This document shows positions 44,680 to 54,037 of a stretch of 64,000 nucleotides of DNA, piece after piece. Made by a program: the position numbers and the translations under genes. This DNA comes from Rhodohalobacter sulfatireducens (GTDB lineage Bacteria > Bacteroidota > Rhodothermia > Balneolales > Balneolaceae). The stretch spans positions 19,705 to 83,704 of the forward strand of contig NZ_JAKLWS010000019.1 of assembly GCF_022012475.1 (NCBI RefSeq). The letters are read 5' to 3'. The notes beneath the pieces are model-generated. The model had not been told where the DNA came from. It searched no databases and was given only the letters and a program-made list of their open reading frames with translations. The stretch's first letter is position 1. The number at the start of each line of letters is the position of its first letter.

Positions 44680-45348
44680 ATGGATATCCAAAACAAAACA
44701 GCCATCGTAACCGGAGCCAGCAAAGGTATCGGACTTTCAACGGCAAATGCATTCATTGATGAAGGCGTAACAGTTGCATGCTGGAGCCGGACACCACCTA
44801 AAGAATTCTCTCACAGCAATTTCCACCATTTCGAGACAGATCTCACAAAAGAAGATTCCGTTGAGGATTCCTATCAAAAAACCGTGGATAAACTTGGTGA
44901 CATCTCAATCTTGGTCAACAACGCGGGTGTTGGCTATCGCGGACGAATGGAAGATACCCCTTCAAGACAATGGCGATACCTTTTTGATCTTAATGTACAT
45001 GGCATTTTCTACGTCACGAAACGTGTGATAACAGGAATGAAGGAAAGAAATGAAGGGCATATCATAAACATCGGTTCAGGTGCAGGAACCAATGGCATTC
45101 CTCAAATGAGTGCTTATTGCGGCACAAAATATGCTGTAAATGGAATCACAGAATCTCTACATAATGAGTTGCGAGATTATGGTGTGAAGGTTAGCTGCAT
45201 ATCTCCTGGATCCGTGGATACCGGATTTTCATCTTCCAACAAGAACAAGCTGCAGCCCGGGGATCTTGCATCTGCAATTGTTCACATGCTGAAATGTCCG
45301 AAAAATTTCCACTATACGGATATCCAGGTGAGGCCACTTCAACCCTAA
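44680..45348 (+). CDS. Short-chain dehydrogenase/reductase
   Basis: 222 residues, classical SDR: TGASKGIG at about 12-19 for cofactor binding, NNAG near 87, and the catalytic Tyr/Lys in SAYCGTKYA. Short for a dehydrogenase but complete. NADP is likely from the context of a Trp-Ser-Arg segment after strand two; substrate unknown. Followed 104 bases later by an ATP-grasp gene. Confidence 0.88.
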   Translation: MDIQNKTAIVTGASKGIGLSTANAFIDEGVTVACWSRTPPKEFSHSNFHHFETDLTKEDSVEDSYQKTVDKLGDISILVNNAGVGYRGRMEDTPSRQWRYLFDLNVHGIFYVTKRVITGMKERNEGHIINIGSGAGTNGIPQMSAYCGTKYAVNGITESLHNELRDYGVKVSCISPGSVDTGFSSSNKNKLQPGDLASAIVHMLKCPKNFHYTDIQVRPLQP

Positions 45349-45452
45349 ATTATTTGACTTTCATAGGGTATCGATAATGATTAAAGCCATCTCTATATTC
45401 TAACCATCGAATTCATTTTTTATTAATAACTAATCAATAAATAATTTTACCT

Positions 45453-46340
45453 ATGAAAAGGTGCGCTTTTTTATCTATGGATTCTCTGAAAGATTTTGTG
45501 TGTTACGACCAGCTTCTTTTTGAGCCCATGGAGAGATTAGGCTGGAAAGCTGAACAGGTTTCTTGGCGTAATCAACAGGTGGACTGGAATGATTTTGATG
45601 TAATCGTTATCCGAAGTCCATGGGACTATCACGAAGATCCCGAAAACTTTTTCCATACTCTCCGAAGAATCGAAAACTCCTCTGCCCTCCTTGAAAACAA
45701 CCTCTCTTTGGTTGAGTGGAACAGTAATAAACGATACCTTTTTGACCTGCAAAACGGTGGCATTGATATTGTACCAACCCTGTTGAAAGAGAGCTTTGAC
45801 GGCCGGGAGTGGGACACCTATTTTGAGCATTTCTCTACTGATGAGATTATTATCAAGCCAACGGTCGGTGCAAGTGCTGTAGATACCTTTCGGATGAAGC
45901 GCGAGGACGGAGATAATTATCAATCCAAGCTGGAATCTCTTTTTTCTGATCGTGCATTTCTTGTTCAGCCTTTTATCCCGAGCGTGATCACTGAAGGAGA
46001 GTTTTCACTTTTCTATTTTGGTGATACCTACAGCCATACCATCTTAAAAACTCCTAAAACCAATGATTTTCGTGTTCAGGAAGAGCATGGGGGACGTCTG
46101 ATGCTTGTGGAACCTGAAAAGAAACTTCTTTCTGCGGGTGATCAAATTCTCAATCTGATTGAACCTGATCCTCTTTACACCCGAATTGATCTCGTTCGAT
46201 CTGAGAATAACCAATTCCTGTTGATGGAACTGGAACTGATTGAACCTTCGCTCTATTTCAACATGGATCCGGAATCACCCGAGCGATTTGCCACTGTGTT
46301 TGACCATTGGACAAAAAAAACTGGGGTGAGTTTCAGGTAA
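45453..46340 (+). CDS. ATP-grasp protein, D-cycloserine ligase (DcsG)-like
   Basis: 295 residues: preATP region with VIVIRSPWDYHEDPENF, a glycine/serine-rich ATP loop KPTVGASAVDTFRM near 131-144, and metal-binding LLMELELIEPSLYF near 268-281. This arrangement is like the family that contains DcsG. No resemblance to the ATP-grasp at 25441 beyond the fold. The product may be an amide or a cyclised amino acid, as inference. Ends 8 bases from the stop of the convergent ABC gene. Confidence 0.75.
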   Translation: MKRCAFLSMDSLKDFVCYDQLLFEPMERLGWKAEQVSWRNQQVDWNDFDVIVIRSPWDYHEDPENFFHTLRRIENSSALLENNLSLVEWNSNKRYLFDLQNGGIDIVPTLLKESFDGREWDTYFEHFSTDEIIIKPTVGASAVDTFRMKREDGDNYQSKLESLFSDRAFLVQPFIPSVITEGEFSLFYFGDTYSHTILKTPKTNDFRVQEEHGGRLMLVEPEKKLLSAGDQILNLIEPDPLYTRIDLVRSENNQFLLMELELIEPSLYFNMDPESPERFATVFDHWTKKTGVSFR

Positions 46341-46348
46341 TCAACTTT

Positions 46349-48136
46349 TCAGACCGTAATTTCACCGGATTGTACCTTCCAAAGCTGATGGTAAATCCCA
46401 TCCTTCGAAATCAATTCATTATGCGTGCCGGACTCAGCAAGTTCTCCATCCTCGAGAACGAAGATATGATCGGCATGACGAACCGTTGAAAGACGATGTG
46501 CGATAATGATGGTTGTGCGGTCTTTTGAAATTTTGAAGAGTGATCGCTGAATAGCAGCTTCGGTTTCGTTGTCAACGGCAGATGTTGCTTCATCTAAAAT
46601 CAAAATGGGCGGATTTTTGAGAATGGCCCGTGCTATTGAAATTCGTTGGCGCTGACCCCCTGAAAGTTTCTGTCCCCTTTCACCCACGATAGTGTCGTAT
46701 TCTTCATCCAATTCCATAATGAAATCGTGGGCTTCGGCCATCTCAGCCGCTCGTATTACATCTTCTTTAGATGCATCAAAGGAACCATAACGAATGTTTT
46801 CGATCACGCTTCCGTGGAACAGAAAAACATCCTGGCTCACCAACCCGGCAGATTTTACCAAATCGTTGATTTTATACTCGCGAATATCTCTGCCATCTAA
46901 TAAAATTTGCCCACCTGTTACATCATAAAAGCGCATCAGCAATTTAACCATACTGCTTTTCCCGGCACCTGTCGCTCCTACAATTCCAACTGTATCGCCT
47001 GCTCCAATAGTAAGATTCATGTTTTTTAATACGGGTCCGCCGGAACGATATCTGAAATTTACATTCTCAAACTTATATTCTCCTTCAACCTGTTGCGGTT
47101 TGATTGGAACAGTACCATCCGGCAGTTTCTCTTCGGTATTCAACAAACCCATAATACGTCTTGTACTTGCCATAGCACGCTGATAGAGATCAAAGGTTTC
47201 TCCAAGACGGGTGAGCGGCCAAAGAAGGCGCTGCGTTACGAAAATCAATACACTGTACAAGCCAACTTGCATTTCACCATCCAGTGTTTGGAAACCGGCA
47301 AAGATCAGGATGGCAATAAATCCGGCCATAATCAGCATGCGAATTAACGGCACAAATGCAGAACTGAGCCGAATCACATCTTGATTTGCTTTCTTGTATT
47401 GATCTGAAAGATTTGCAATTCGCTTATTTTCATGATCCTGAGCTCCGAAACTTTTGATGGTTGTCATCCCGCCCAGATTATTCACAAGCTGAGAGCTCAC
47501 TTCACCGGCTTGATCCCGAACTTTACTGTATTTTGGTGCCAGTTTTTCCTGGAACCAGACCGATCCCCAGATTATAAACGGCATCGGCACCAATGCCATC
47601 CAACCAATTTGCGGTGCTGAGAAGACAAAGATAGACCCAATGACAACAACCGTGATAAACACCTGAATCAAATCATTGGCACCGTGATCCAGGAAACGCT
47701 CGAGTTGATTTACATCATCGTTCAATATTGCTATCAAATCTCCTGATGATCGATCTTCAAAATAGGCCATCTCCTGTTCCTGCAGATGACTATATGTATC
47801 CGTCCGCAGACTGTCCTGTGTAAACTGGGCAAGATCTCTCCAATAGATTTTGAACATATACTCAAAAATGGATTCAAAAATCCAAATTACCGCTGTAACA
47901 CCCGCCAAAAACAACAACTGGTCGGCAGGGTCAGAAATCCCATATCTGCCAAGAAGACTCTCCTGCCCTTCTACTACAATATCAACCGCTACACCGATGA
48001 GAATCGGCGGGGCAAGATCAAACAATTTATTTAGAACTGAAAAGAGTGTAGCAAGCCGTACTTTCTTTCGATAGGGTTTGAGATAAGAAAGTAACTGGGC
48101 GAGAGGGTGTTGGCCCTTATTGGGATTTTTCTGCAT
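46349..48136 (-). CDS. ABC exporter, fused permease and ATPase (MsbA/MDR type)
   Basis: 595 residues: six-helix permease domain (about 25-320) and an ATPase domain (about 350-585) with Walker A GATGAGKSS, signature LSGGQRQRISIARAIL, Walker B ILILDEATSA and an H-loop histidine (IIAHRLSTV). A half transporter that would dimerise; candidates are lipids, drugs or peptides. Isolated gene, so the substrate is open. Confidence 0.92.
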   Translation of the reverse strand: MQKNPNKGQHPLAQLLSYLKPYRKKVRLATLFSVLNKLFDLAPPILIGVAVDIVVEGQESLLGRYGISDPADQLLFLAGVTAVIWIFESIFEYMFKIYWRDLAQFTQDSLRTDTYSHLQEQEMAYFEDRSSGDLIAILNDDVNQLERFLDHGANDLIQVFITVVVIGSIFVFSAPQIGWMALVPMPFIIWGSVWFQEKLAPKYSKVRDQAGEVSSQLVNNLGGMTTIKSFGAQDHENKRIANLSDQYKKANQDVIRLSSAFVPLIRMLIMAGFIAILIFAGFQTLDGEMQVGLYSVLIFVTQRLLWPLTRLGETFDLYQRAMASTRRIMGLLNTEEKLPDGTVPIKPQQVEGEYKFENVNFRYRSGGPVLKNMNLTIGAGDTVGIVGATGAGKSSMVKLLMRFYDVTGGQILLDGRDIREYKINDLVKSAGLVSQDVFLFHGSVIENIRYGSFDASKEDVIRAAEMAEAHDFIMELDEEYDTIVGERGQKLSGGQRQRISIARAILKNPPILILDEATSAVDNETEAAIQRSLFKISKDRTTIIIAHRLSTVRHADHIFVLEDGELAESGTHNELISKDGIYHQLWKVQSGEITV

Positions 48137-48173
48137 TACAGCGGTTCATTAAAGAGACGAAAAGCCTAATCTA

Positions 48174-48231
48174 TAATCGGGTAACTTTTCGCGTAAATCA
48201 TGAAGTGTGAAATTAACAAGTCATCCGATAA
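48174..48231. repeat. Degenerate copy of the TCATCSGATGA element
   Basis: TAATCGGGTAA (48174-48184) and TCATCCGATAA (48221-48231) mark the ends of a weak third copy of the element at 54908 and 57328. Part of the 510-base gap between the ABC gene and the GH3 lipoprotein. Confidence 0.35.
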
Positions 48232-48506
48232 CTTTCGAATTGTTTTATTCTATAGTTGGCAAAAGATAATATCGGAAAGTCAGAAACAGCATTAAATCAA
48301 TTAAAATTATTTAAGGAGTGTCCCCTTTTGAAGGGGATAATGAGGGATGACAAAAATGGAATTTGATCAAATTAGTATGATGCCAAGTGAAAACATTTAG
48401 AAGTTTACCCATCCCTTACTCACTCTGTTCGCTCTCCAACCTCAAGAAGCTGTAAAAAAGGATTAACAAATGTATCAGTCAGTTTTGTTGCCACGAGGAC
48501 ACAAAG

Positions 48507-48581
48507 CCACGAAGATACACGAAGTTCAGTAATAACAGTCTTTTGGCCTTTGTGAACCTTCGGGCCATCGAGCCTTCGTGG
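48507..48581. repeat. CCACGAAG inverted repeat
   Basis: CCACGAAG (48507-48514) and CTTCGTGG (48574-48581) with ACACAAAG-like copies in between (CGAGGACACAAAGCC), a type of dispersed repeat with accumulated variants. The remaining 48232-48506 stretch shows only short CCCCTTTTGAAGGGG (48322-48336) resembling a palindrome end of repeat family A. Confidence 0.5.
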
Positions 48582-48646
48582 TAGATCTCACGAATCTGAT
48601 TTACTTTTGAATCTTTATTTTCTCACAGCCTATCAATGGGGGATTT

Positions 48647-51001
48647 TTACTCCGTATAAGTATCCACACGCTCATCGGAAATTACTCCATTCCAGTTGAG
48701 GCCGAAGCCGAAATCGTAGCTGTTGCCCTCAATATCTACATGGGTTTCCATATCGTGAGGTGTGTCTTCGGCTTGATTTTCAACAGTCTCCATATCCGCA
48801 GGCATTTGTAGCGGGAGCAAAGCAGAAGGTTCATGAGCGCCGGAAATGACATCCAGAAGAGCCTGGTCCTGAACACCGAAGTGAACAATAATTCCATCTA
48901 CTATCTCCTCAAATTCTGAGAAGACCATTGGATTGGAAACATTAATTGCCACAATCACCGGCTTGTCACCCATCGCCTCTCTGGTTTCAACCACTCTGTC
49001 GAGATCAGATTCATTCACAGTTTCAACAGTTTGTCCGCGGTATGACCGGTTATCCGAATCTTCCAATGGATCACCACCGGCCAAACTTGGATCACGGGCT
49101 TCAGTTGCTGTATATGGGCGATATTGAAGACTGATGGGAACATATTCAGCATTCTCGCTGTCATACCCCCGTCCGGCATTCGGGCTTTCAATAAATGCAA
49201 TGGCAAAGTCAGCTTCATCCGGGTTATCAGTCAGATTATAATACTGATTCAAAATCTCTTCACTCACCGGTAACTCGTCCGTTGCTGGAATAGGCATGCC
49301 AATAAAATTTGAACTTTGTGGTCTCGTCCTGTTGGGGACATACACTGTCAATTGATCTTCAACCGGTAATACGTTCTCACTATTCTTGAGCATTACGATC
49401 GAATTCAACTGGGTTTCAAATCCCTCTTCCATAAAATCAGGGTTTCCAACTATTTCACTCGATACTTCAGGTACCAAATATGGATTTTCAAACAAACCTA
49501 CTCTGAAAATATTCTTAAGAAGTCGTACTGCAGAACGCTCAAAGCGCGCACGCATGAACTCTTCACCATGTTCTTCAACCCCAATTTCATACGCCTCAAC
49601 AACGGGCCCGGCTTCATTATTTCCTCCGAATTGATCGCCGCCGGACATGATTACCCGGTAGTGTCGTTCAGCAACCGTCAAATCTTCAACTCCCCAGGGC
49701 TTGCCATCTATGAATGAATCCATCACGTTATGATCACCGGTCACACCCCAGTCTGTACAAACCACGCCATCAAATCCATATTTATCTCGGAGGAGTTCCT
49801 GGATAATATAATCGCTGTAGGCATTGGCAACATCCTCGTCTTCTGGACTTTGGCCGACTGAAATCGTGTAATACGGCATCACAGCTGAGGCCATTCCTGT
49901 TTCGCCATTGAGATTAAAAGCCCCTTCTGTAAATGGAATGAGCATCTCATCAAAATTATTTCCGGGATAAACGGCGTACTTTCCAAATCCATAGTGAGCG
50001 TCACGTCCGCCCTCCCCGGATCCACCGCCCGGCCAGTGTTTGACCATTGCATTCACACTTTCATACCCCCAGCCGCCGGAAATCTCTTGCTCTTCTGATG
50101 AGCTTTGAAATCCATCAACATAAGCTCTCGCCATATCCGCTGAGAGTTGAGAATCTTCGCCAAATGTACCGCTAACCCGCATCCACCGAGGATCCGTCGC
50201 CATATCAATCTGTGGAGAAAGTGCGGTTGTAATTCCCAACGCCCTGTATTCAATCGACGCAATTCTTGCGAACTCTTCCGTTGCATCTGGATTAAATGTG
50301 GCAGCTAATCCCAGCGATCCCGGCCACATGGAGATGTCGCCACCGGCTCCTTCATTGAATTCTGCATCAGCGGCTGTTTCATGTCGCGGATCGGAACTGG
50401 TATTCATTGGGATACCAAGGCCAAGCCTCTCAACCAACGACTGAGCATTGTTGTTCCACTGAGCGGCCACGGCAGGACTCTCTACCGTTGTGATGAGTAC
50501 ATGGCGAAGATTATCATCCTCTAAAAATTGCTTCTGCTGATCGGTTAAGTCTGACGGCTCAGCCCCACTTTCACTGAGTGGAGATCCGTTATAGGTACCC
50601 CCTCTGAAGCCTCCCTCTCCGGCAGGAATCGATTGATGAGCACTGTACAACATGAGTCCGGCAATCTGCTCGACAGTCATTTGTGAAGCCAGGTCTTCTG
50701 CACGCTCATCTGTCGAAAGTCGCCAGTCTTCGTACGGATCTAATTCTCCATTCTTATTTAAATCTTTAAAAGCCCCTCCATCAACTTGCAAAACTTCCAC
50801 GCCGGAATTGAGAGAATGACCGATCGTTGGACCATTCGAGTGATGGATAAATTCAATATCCCCTGCTTGTTCTATGGTTTGTTCACCATATTCATTACAG
50901 GAGACAAGTGCTGTGAATAAAAAGGATAGGGTGAGAAGTAACGGAATTTTTCCACTTAATTTCGTACTCATGTTCAGTAGTTTGAGTTCATTATTTTTCA
51001 T
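48647..51001 (-). CDS. GH3 beta-glycosidase lipoprotein with EF-hand-like loop
   Basis: 784 residues, with a second possible start at Met11 (50971) that gives a better signal: hydrophobic segment then ALVSC, lipobox with Cys35. Residues 80-91 (DLNKNGELDPYE) form a perfect EF-hand calcium loop ahead of the GH3 barrel. The barrel has KHWPGGG (331-337) and the nucleophile Asp417 in VVCTDWGV. A second domain follows, with VIVAINVSNPMVFSEF, and it lacks an obvious fibronectin tail. Likely anchored at the outer membrane or periplasm and cleaves beta-glycosides. Sits just downstream of the sugar-acid operon. Confidence 0.88.
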   Translation of the reverse strand: MKNNELKLLNMSTKLSGKIPLLLTLSFLFTALVSCNEYGEQTIEQAGDIEFIHHSNGPTIGHSLNSGVEVLQVDGGAFKDLNKNGELDPYEDWRLSTDERAEDLASQMTVEQIAGLMLYSAHQSIPAGEGGFRGGTYNGSPLSESGAEPSDLTDQQKQFLEDDNLRHVLITTVESPAVAAQWNNNAQSLVERLGLGIPMNTSSDPRHETAADAEFNEGAGGDISMWPGSLGLAATFNPDATEEFARIASIEYRALGITTALSPQIDMATDPRWMRVSGTFGEDSQLSADMARAYVDGFQSSSEEQEISGGWGYESVNAMVKHWPGGGSGEGGRDAHYGFGKYAVYPGNNFDEMLIPFTEGAFNLNGETGMASAVMPYYTISVGQSPEDEDVANAYSDYIIQELLRDKYGFDGVVCTDWGVTGDHNVMDSFIDGKPWGVEDLTVAERHYRVIMSGGDQFGGNNEAGPVVEAYEIGVEEHGEEFMRARFERSAVRLLKNIFRVGLFENPYLVPEVSSEIVGNPDFMEEGFETQLNSIVMLKNSENVLPVEDQLTVYVPNRTRPQSSNFIGMPIPATDELPVSEEILNQYYNLTDNPDEADFAIAFIESPNAGRGYDSENAEYVPISLQYRPYTATEARDPSLAGGDPLEDSDNRSYRGQTVETVNESDLDRVVETREAMGDKPVIVAINVSNPMVFSEFEEIVDGIIVHFGVQDQALLDVISGAHEPSALLPLQMPADMETVENQAEDTPHDMETHVDIEGNSYDFGFGLNWNGVISDERVDTYTE

Positions 51002-51124
51002 TGTTACAATTTATGAAAATAATTCACTTTTTGGACATGAGCCCTACTGTTTTTGCACTTTTTAAAATCCACGAAGTTTTTATGATCCTTTCAAATCATA
51101 AGAAAGTGATATACAATACGTAAA

Positions 51125-51231
51125 AACCACGACGTCAGAGAATTCACAAAGGACACAAAGAATCACATGGAGATTATTCTTATCACATAATTTCTCTCTG
51201 TACACCGTGAAATCTTTGTGCCGTTGTGGTT
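51125..51231. repeat. AACCAC/GTGGTT inverted repeat with CACAAAG copies
   Basis: AACCAC (51125-51130) and GTGGTT (51226-51231) frame CACAAAG copies (51145-51151 and 51154-51160) and the inverse CTTTGTG (51214-51220). This is the same loose repeat type as at 48507 and fills the 265-base gap ahead of the dehydratase stop. Confidence 0.45.
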
Positions 51232-51266
51232 AATTCATTATCAACGCGAGCTTTTAGTTATTTCTA

Positions 51267-52991
51267 TCAATGAGACTCCCGTTTCACTTCACTTCCCGAC
51301 TTACCAACCAGGAAATCAAGATCGGCTCCAAGATGAGCTTGCTCCACATGTTCGATATACAGGTTTACATATCCCCTGTCAAACTCATGTGGCGGCGGGT
51401 TCCAATTCTCTTTGCGCCTTTCAAGTTCCTCATCAGAGACATCCAGGTGGAGCCGGCGATTATTCACATCCACCTCAATCATATCCCCGGTTTCAACGAG
51501 TGCCAAAACACTCCCGGTGTACGATTCAGGTGAAGCGTGCAGAAATGCTGTACCATATGCGGTACCACTCATTCGTCCGTCTGAGATGCGGACCATATCT
51601 TTTACTCCTTTTTCAAGAATTTTCTTCGGAAGCCCCATATTTCCAACCTCCGGCATTCCGGGATATCCTTTCGGACCCACATATTTGAGTACCATAATAC
51701 AGGATTCATCAATATCCAGCTCAGGGTCATCAATTCGTGCTTTATAGTCCTCAATTCCTTCGAAAACCACGGCTCGTCCTTTGTGCTGCATCAATTCAGG
51801 TGAAGCTGCAGATGTTTTGATGACCGCTCCATCAGGACATAAATTTCCTCTCACAACCGTCGTTCCGCTTTTCTCCTGGAATGGCTCATCAAGTGTAGCT
51901 ATTACATCCCGGTTATAGCATTCGGCATTTTTATTATTTTCGACCAGGCTATTTCCGTTGGCTGTTATCACATCAGAATTCAAATGTTTACTCATCTCTT
52001 TGATTACCACCGGCAAACCGCCTGCATAGTAGAAATCTTCCATAAAATGATCGCCGGATGGCATCAAGTTTACTAAAAGGGGAATATTACTTCCGTGCTC
52101 ATCAAAATCATCTAATTCAAGGTCTACCTCCATCCGACGGGCAATCGCCATCAGGTGTATGATAAAATTGGTTGAACCACCAACGGCCGCATTAATTTTG
52201 ATGGCATTCAGAAATGCTTCACGCTTTAAAATTTTAGACATCTTCAAATCATCATTAACCATCTCTACAATTTGTCTTCCACTTTCATGAGACAACACTT
52301 TTCTTCGGGAATCAGCCGCAGGTATCGCTGCATTTCCGGGCAAACTCAACCCAAGCGATTCCACCATCGACGCCATGGTTGAGGCCGTTCCCATTACAGC
52401 GCAGTGCCCCTGGCTGCGGCACATTGCCCCTTCAGCCTCAAGCAGTTCCTCATCACTGATTTTTCCTGTTTTATGATCCTCAGCAAATCGCCAAACATCG
52501 GTCGTACCAATTTTCTTTCCTTTGAAATATCCCGTAAGCATCGGCCCCCCGGAAACCACAATCGTTGGAATGTCTACACTACAAGCTCCCATTACCAGTG
52601 ATGGCGTGGTTTTATCACACCCGCACAAAAGAACAACTCCATCCAAGGGGTTTGCCCGTATTGATTCCTCAACATCCATGCTGGCCAAATTTCTGTACAG
52701 CATAGCCGTAGGCCGTATTATGGTTTCGCCAAGTGACATCACTGGAAACTCCAATGGAAATCCGCCCGCTTCCCAAACCCCTCGTTTCACGGACTCTGCA
52801 AGTTCACGCATGTGGGCGTTACACGGAGTTAGCTCCGACCACGTATTACAAATTCCAATGACCGGTTTACCCTCAAATTCATCCGAAGGAAAACCCTGGT
52901 TTTTCATCCAGCTTCTATAGATAAATCCATCTTTCCCGGTTTTACCAAACCAGTCTCTGCTTCTGAGATCCTTCTTATTGTTATTGCTCAT
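51267..52991 (-). CDS. IlvD/Edd-family sugar-acid dehydratase
   Basis: 574 residues. [2Fe-2S] ligand cysteines by position are Cys57 (TPCNAH), Cys125 (GCDKTTPS) and Cys197 (GHCAVMGTASTM), and the alkoxide serine is in RISDGRMSGTAYG (about 470-480). The exact pattern matches aldonate dehydratases (L-arabinonate, D-xylonate) rather than branched-chain dihydroxyacid dehydratase, because no valine/isoleucine gene lies near. Follows a lactonase and a dehydrogenase in one operon: together they turn an aldose into a 2-keto-3-deoxy sugar acid. Which sugar is undetermined. The last steps are not in this window. Confidence 0.85.
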   Translation of the reverse strand: MSNNNKKDLRSRDWFGKTGKDGFIYRSWMKNQGFPSDEFEGKPVIGICNTWSELTPCNAHMRELAESVKRGVWEAGGFPLEFPVMSLGETIIRPTAMLYRNLASMDVEESIRANPLDGVVLLCGCDKTTPSLVMGACSVDIPTIVVSGGPMLTGYFKGKKIGTTDVWRFAEDHKTGKISDEELLEAEGAMCRSQGHCAVMGTASTMASMVESLGLSLPGNAAIPAADSRRKVLSHESGRQIVEMVNDDLKMSKILKREAFLNAIKINAAVGGSTNFIIHLMAIARRMEVDLELDDFDEHGSNIPLLVNLMPSGDHFMEDFYYAGGLPVVIKEMSKHLNSDVITANGNSLVENNKNAECYNRDVIATLDEPFQEKSGTTVVRGNLCPDGAVIKTSAASPELMQHKGRAVVFEGIEDYKARIDDPELDIDESCIMVLKYVGPKGYPGMPEVGNMGLPKKILEKGVKDMVRISDGRMSGTAYGTAFLHASPESYTGSVLALVETGDMIEVDVNNRRLHLDVSDEELERRKENWNPPPHEFDRGYVNLYIEHVEQAHLGADLDFLVGKSGSEVKRESH

Positions 52992-53105
52992 GGAGTTAGT
53001 TTTTTATGTTCTTAAAATTTTAAAATATTTGTTCTGTAATAACCTGTCAGCATATCTGCTTTTCGATTTCTGACAGCGTCGCAAAATGTTTCCAGAACCA
53101 TATCT

Positions 53106-53141
53106 CTGGCAGGACTTTCGCTACGCTTCAGACTCTGCCAG
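53106..53141. repeat. Palindrome with CTACGCTTC loop
   Basis: CTGGCAG (53106-53112) pairs with CTGCCAG (53135-53141) with an inner GCTACGCTTCAGA, related to the inner part of the repeat at 13195. It lies in the 159-base gap between the dehydratase start and the lactonase stop, so it may attenuate read-through. Confidence 0.55.
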
Positions 53142-53150
53142 GTTGTTCAA

Positions 53151-54035
53151 TTAGCCATCAAACCGATCCACCGGACGTCCACTAAATGGCAAATCAATAC
53201 TAAAAAGCGAACCCGAAAGTGGCGCTTTCTCAATTTCGAATTCATCCATATGCTCGCGACAAGTTGTAATGAACAGAGTTTTGAAATCTTCGCCACCAAA
53301 TGTGCAAGAAGTTGGTTTTGGAACCGGTAACAAAACCCCGAACTCAATATGACCATTTTTCGGGTTGATTTGAATTACTTTTCTCCCGCCATAAAGCGCA
53401 ATCCACAATTTATCGTTGGAATCAATTGTCATCCCATCAGGATAACCCAGATCATCCGCAAACTCATAAATTATTGACCGATCTGAAATTTCACCGGTAT
53501 CTATTTCATAGTGATACGAATATAATTTTCGGGCTATCGTATCGATAAAATAGAACCTATCATTTTGTCGATTCCAAGCCATTCCATTGGGTATAGTCAG
53601 TTGATCCAGCTTTTTCTCAACGTCCAGATCCGAGTTCATACAAAATAGATTTCCGGACCCTTCCTTTAAATCATAATCCAGGGTTCCCAGCCAAAATCGC
53701 CCCGCCGGATCGCATTTACCATCGTTTGATCGGGTCCCGTCACCAATAGTAAAATTATTTTCTACAGGGGTGATAGTCTCAGATGATTCATCAAAAAAAG
53801 CCAACCCGGATTGAAGTGCCAATACAAGCCCATCCTCTTTTCGCAAAGCTGCCGCTCCAATATGTTCTCCTACAGGGAACGACTTATTTTCTTTCGATGC
53901 CGGGTCATAGCAATTGAGTGTGCATCCGAGAATATCTACCCACCAGAGTTTTTGGTTGATCTCATCCCAAACCGGACCTTCACCCAAATGGGCATCTGTT
54001 TGATATTCCAGTTTTGCATGAACTGTTGAGGTCAT
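53151..54035 (-). CDS. SMP-30/gluconolactonase-family sugar lactonase
   Basis: 294 residues, six-bladed propeller. Metal-binding residues: Glu19 in LGEGPVWDE, Asn in IPNGMAWNRQN (about 155) and Asp in YPDGMTIDSN (about 205). Opens aldono-lactones to aldonates. Starts two bases after the stop of the upstream SDR (54038), so tightly coupled to it. Confidence 0.88.
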   Translation of the reverse strand: MTSTVHAKLEYQTDAHLGEGPVWDEINQKLWWVDILGCTLNCYDPASKENKSFPVGEHIGAAALRKEDGLVLALQSGLAFFDESSETITPVENNFTIGDGTRSNDGKCDPAGRFWLGTLDYDLKEGSGNLFCMNSDLDVEKKLDQLTIPNGMAWNRQNDRFYFIDTIARKLYSYHYEIDTGEISDRSIIYEFADDLGYPDGMTIDSNDKLWIALYGGRKVIQINPKNGHIEFGVLLPVPKPTSCTFGGEDFKTLFITTCREHMDEFEIEKAPLSGSLFSIDLPFSGRPVDRFDG

Positions 54036-54037
54036 AA

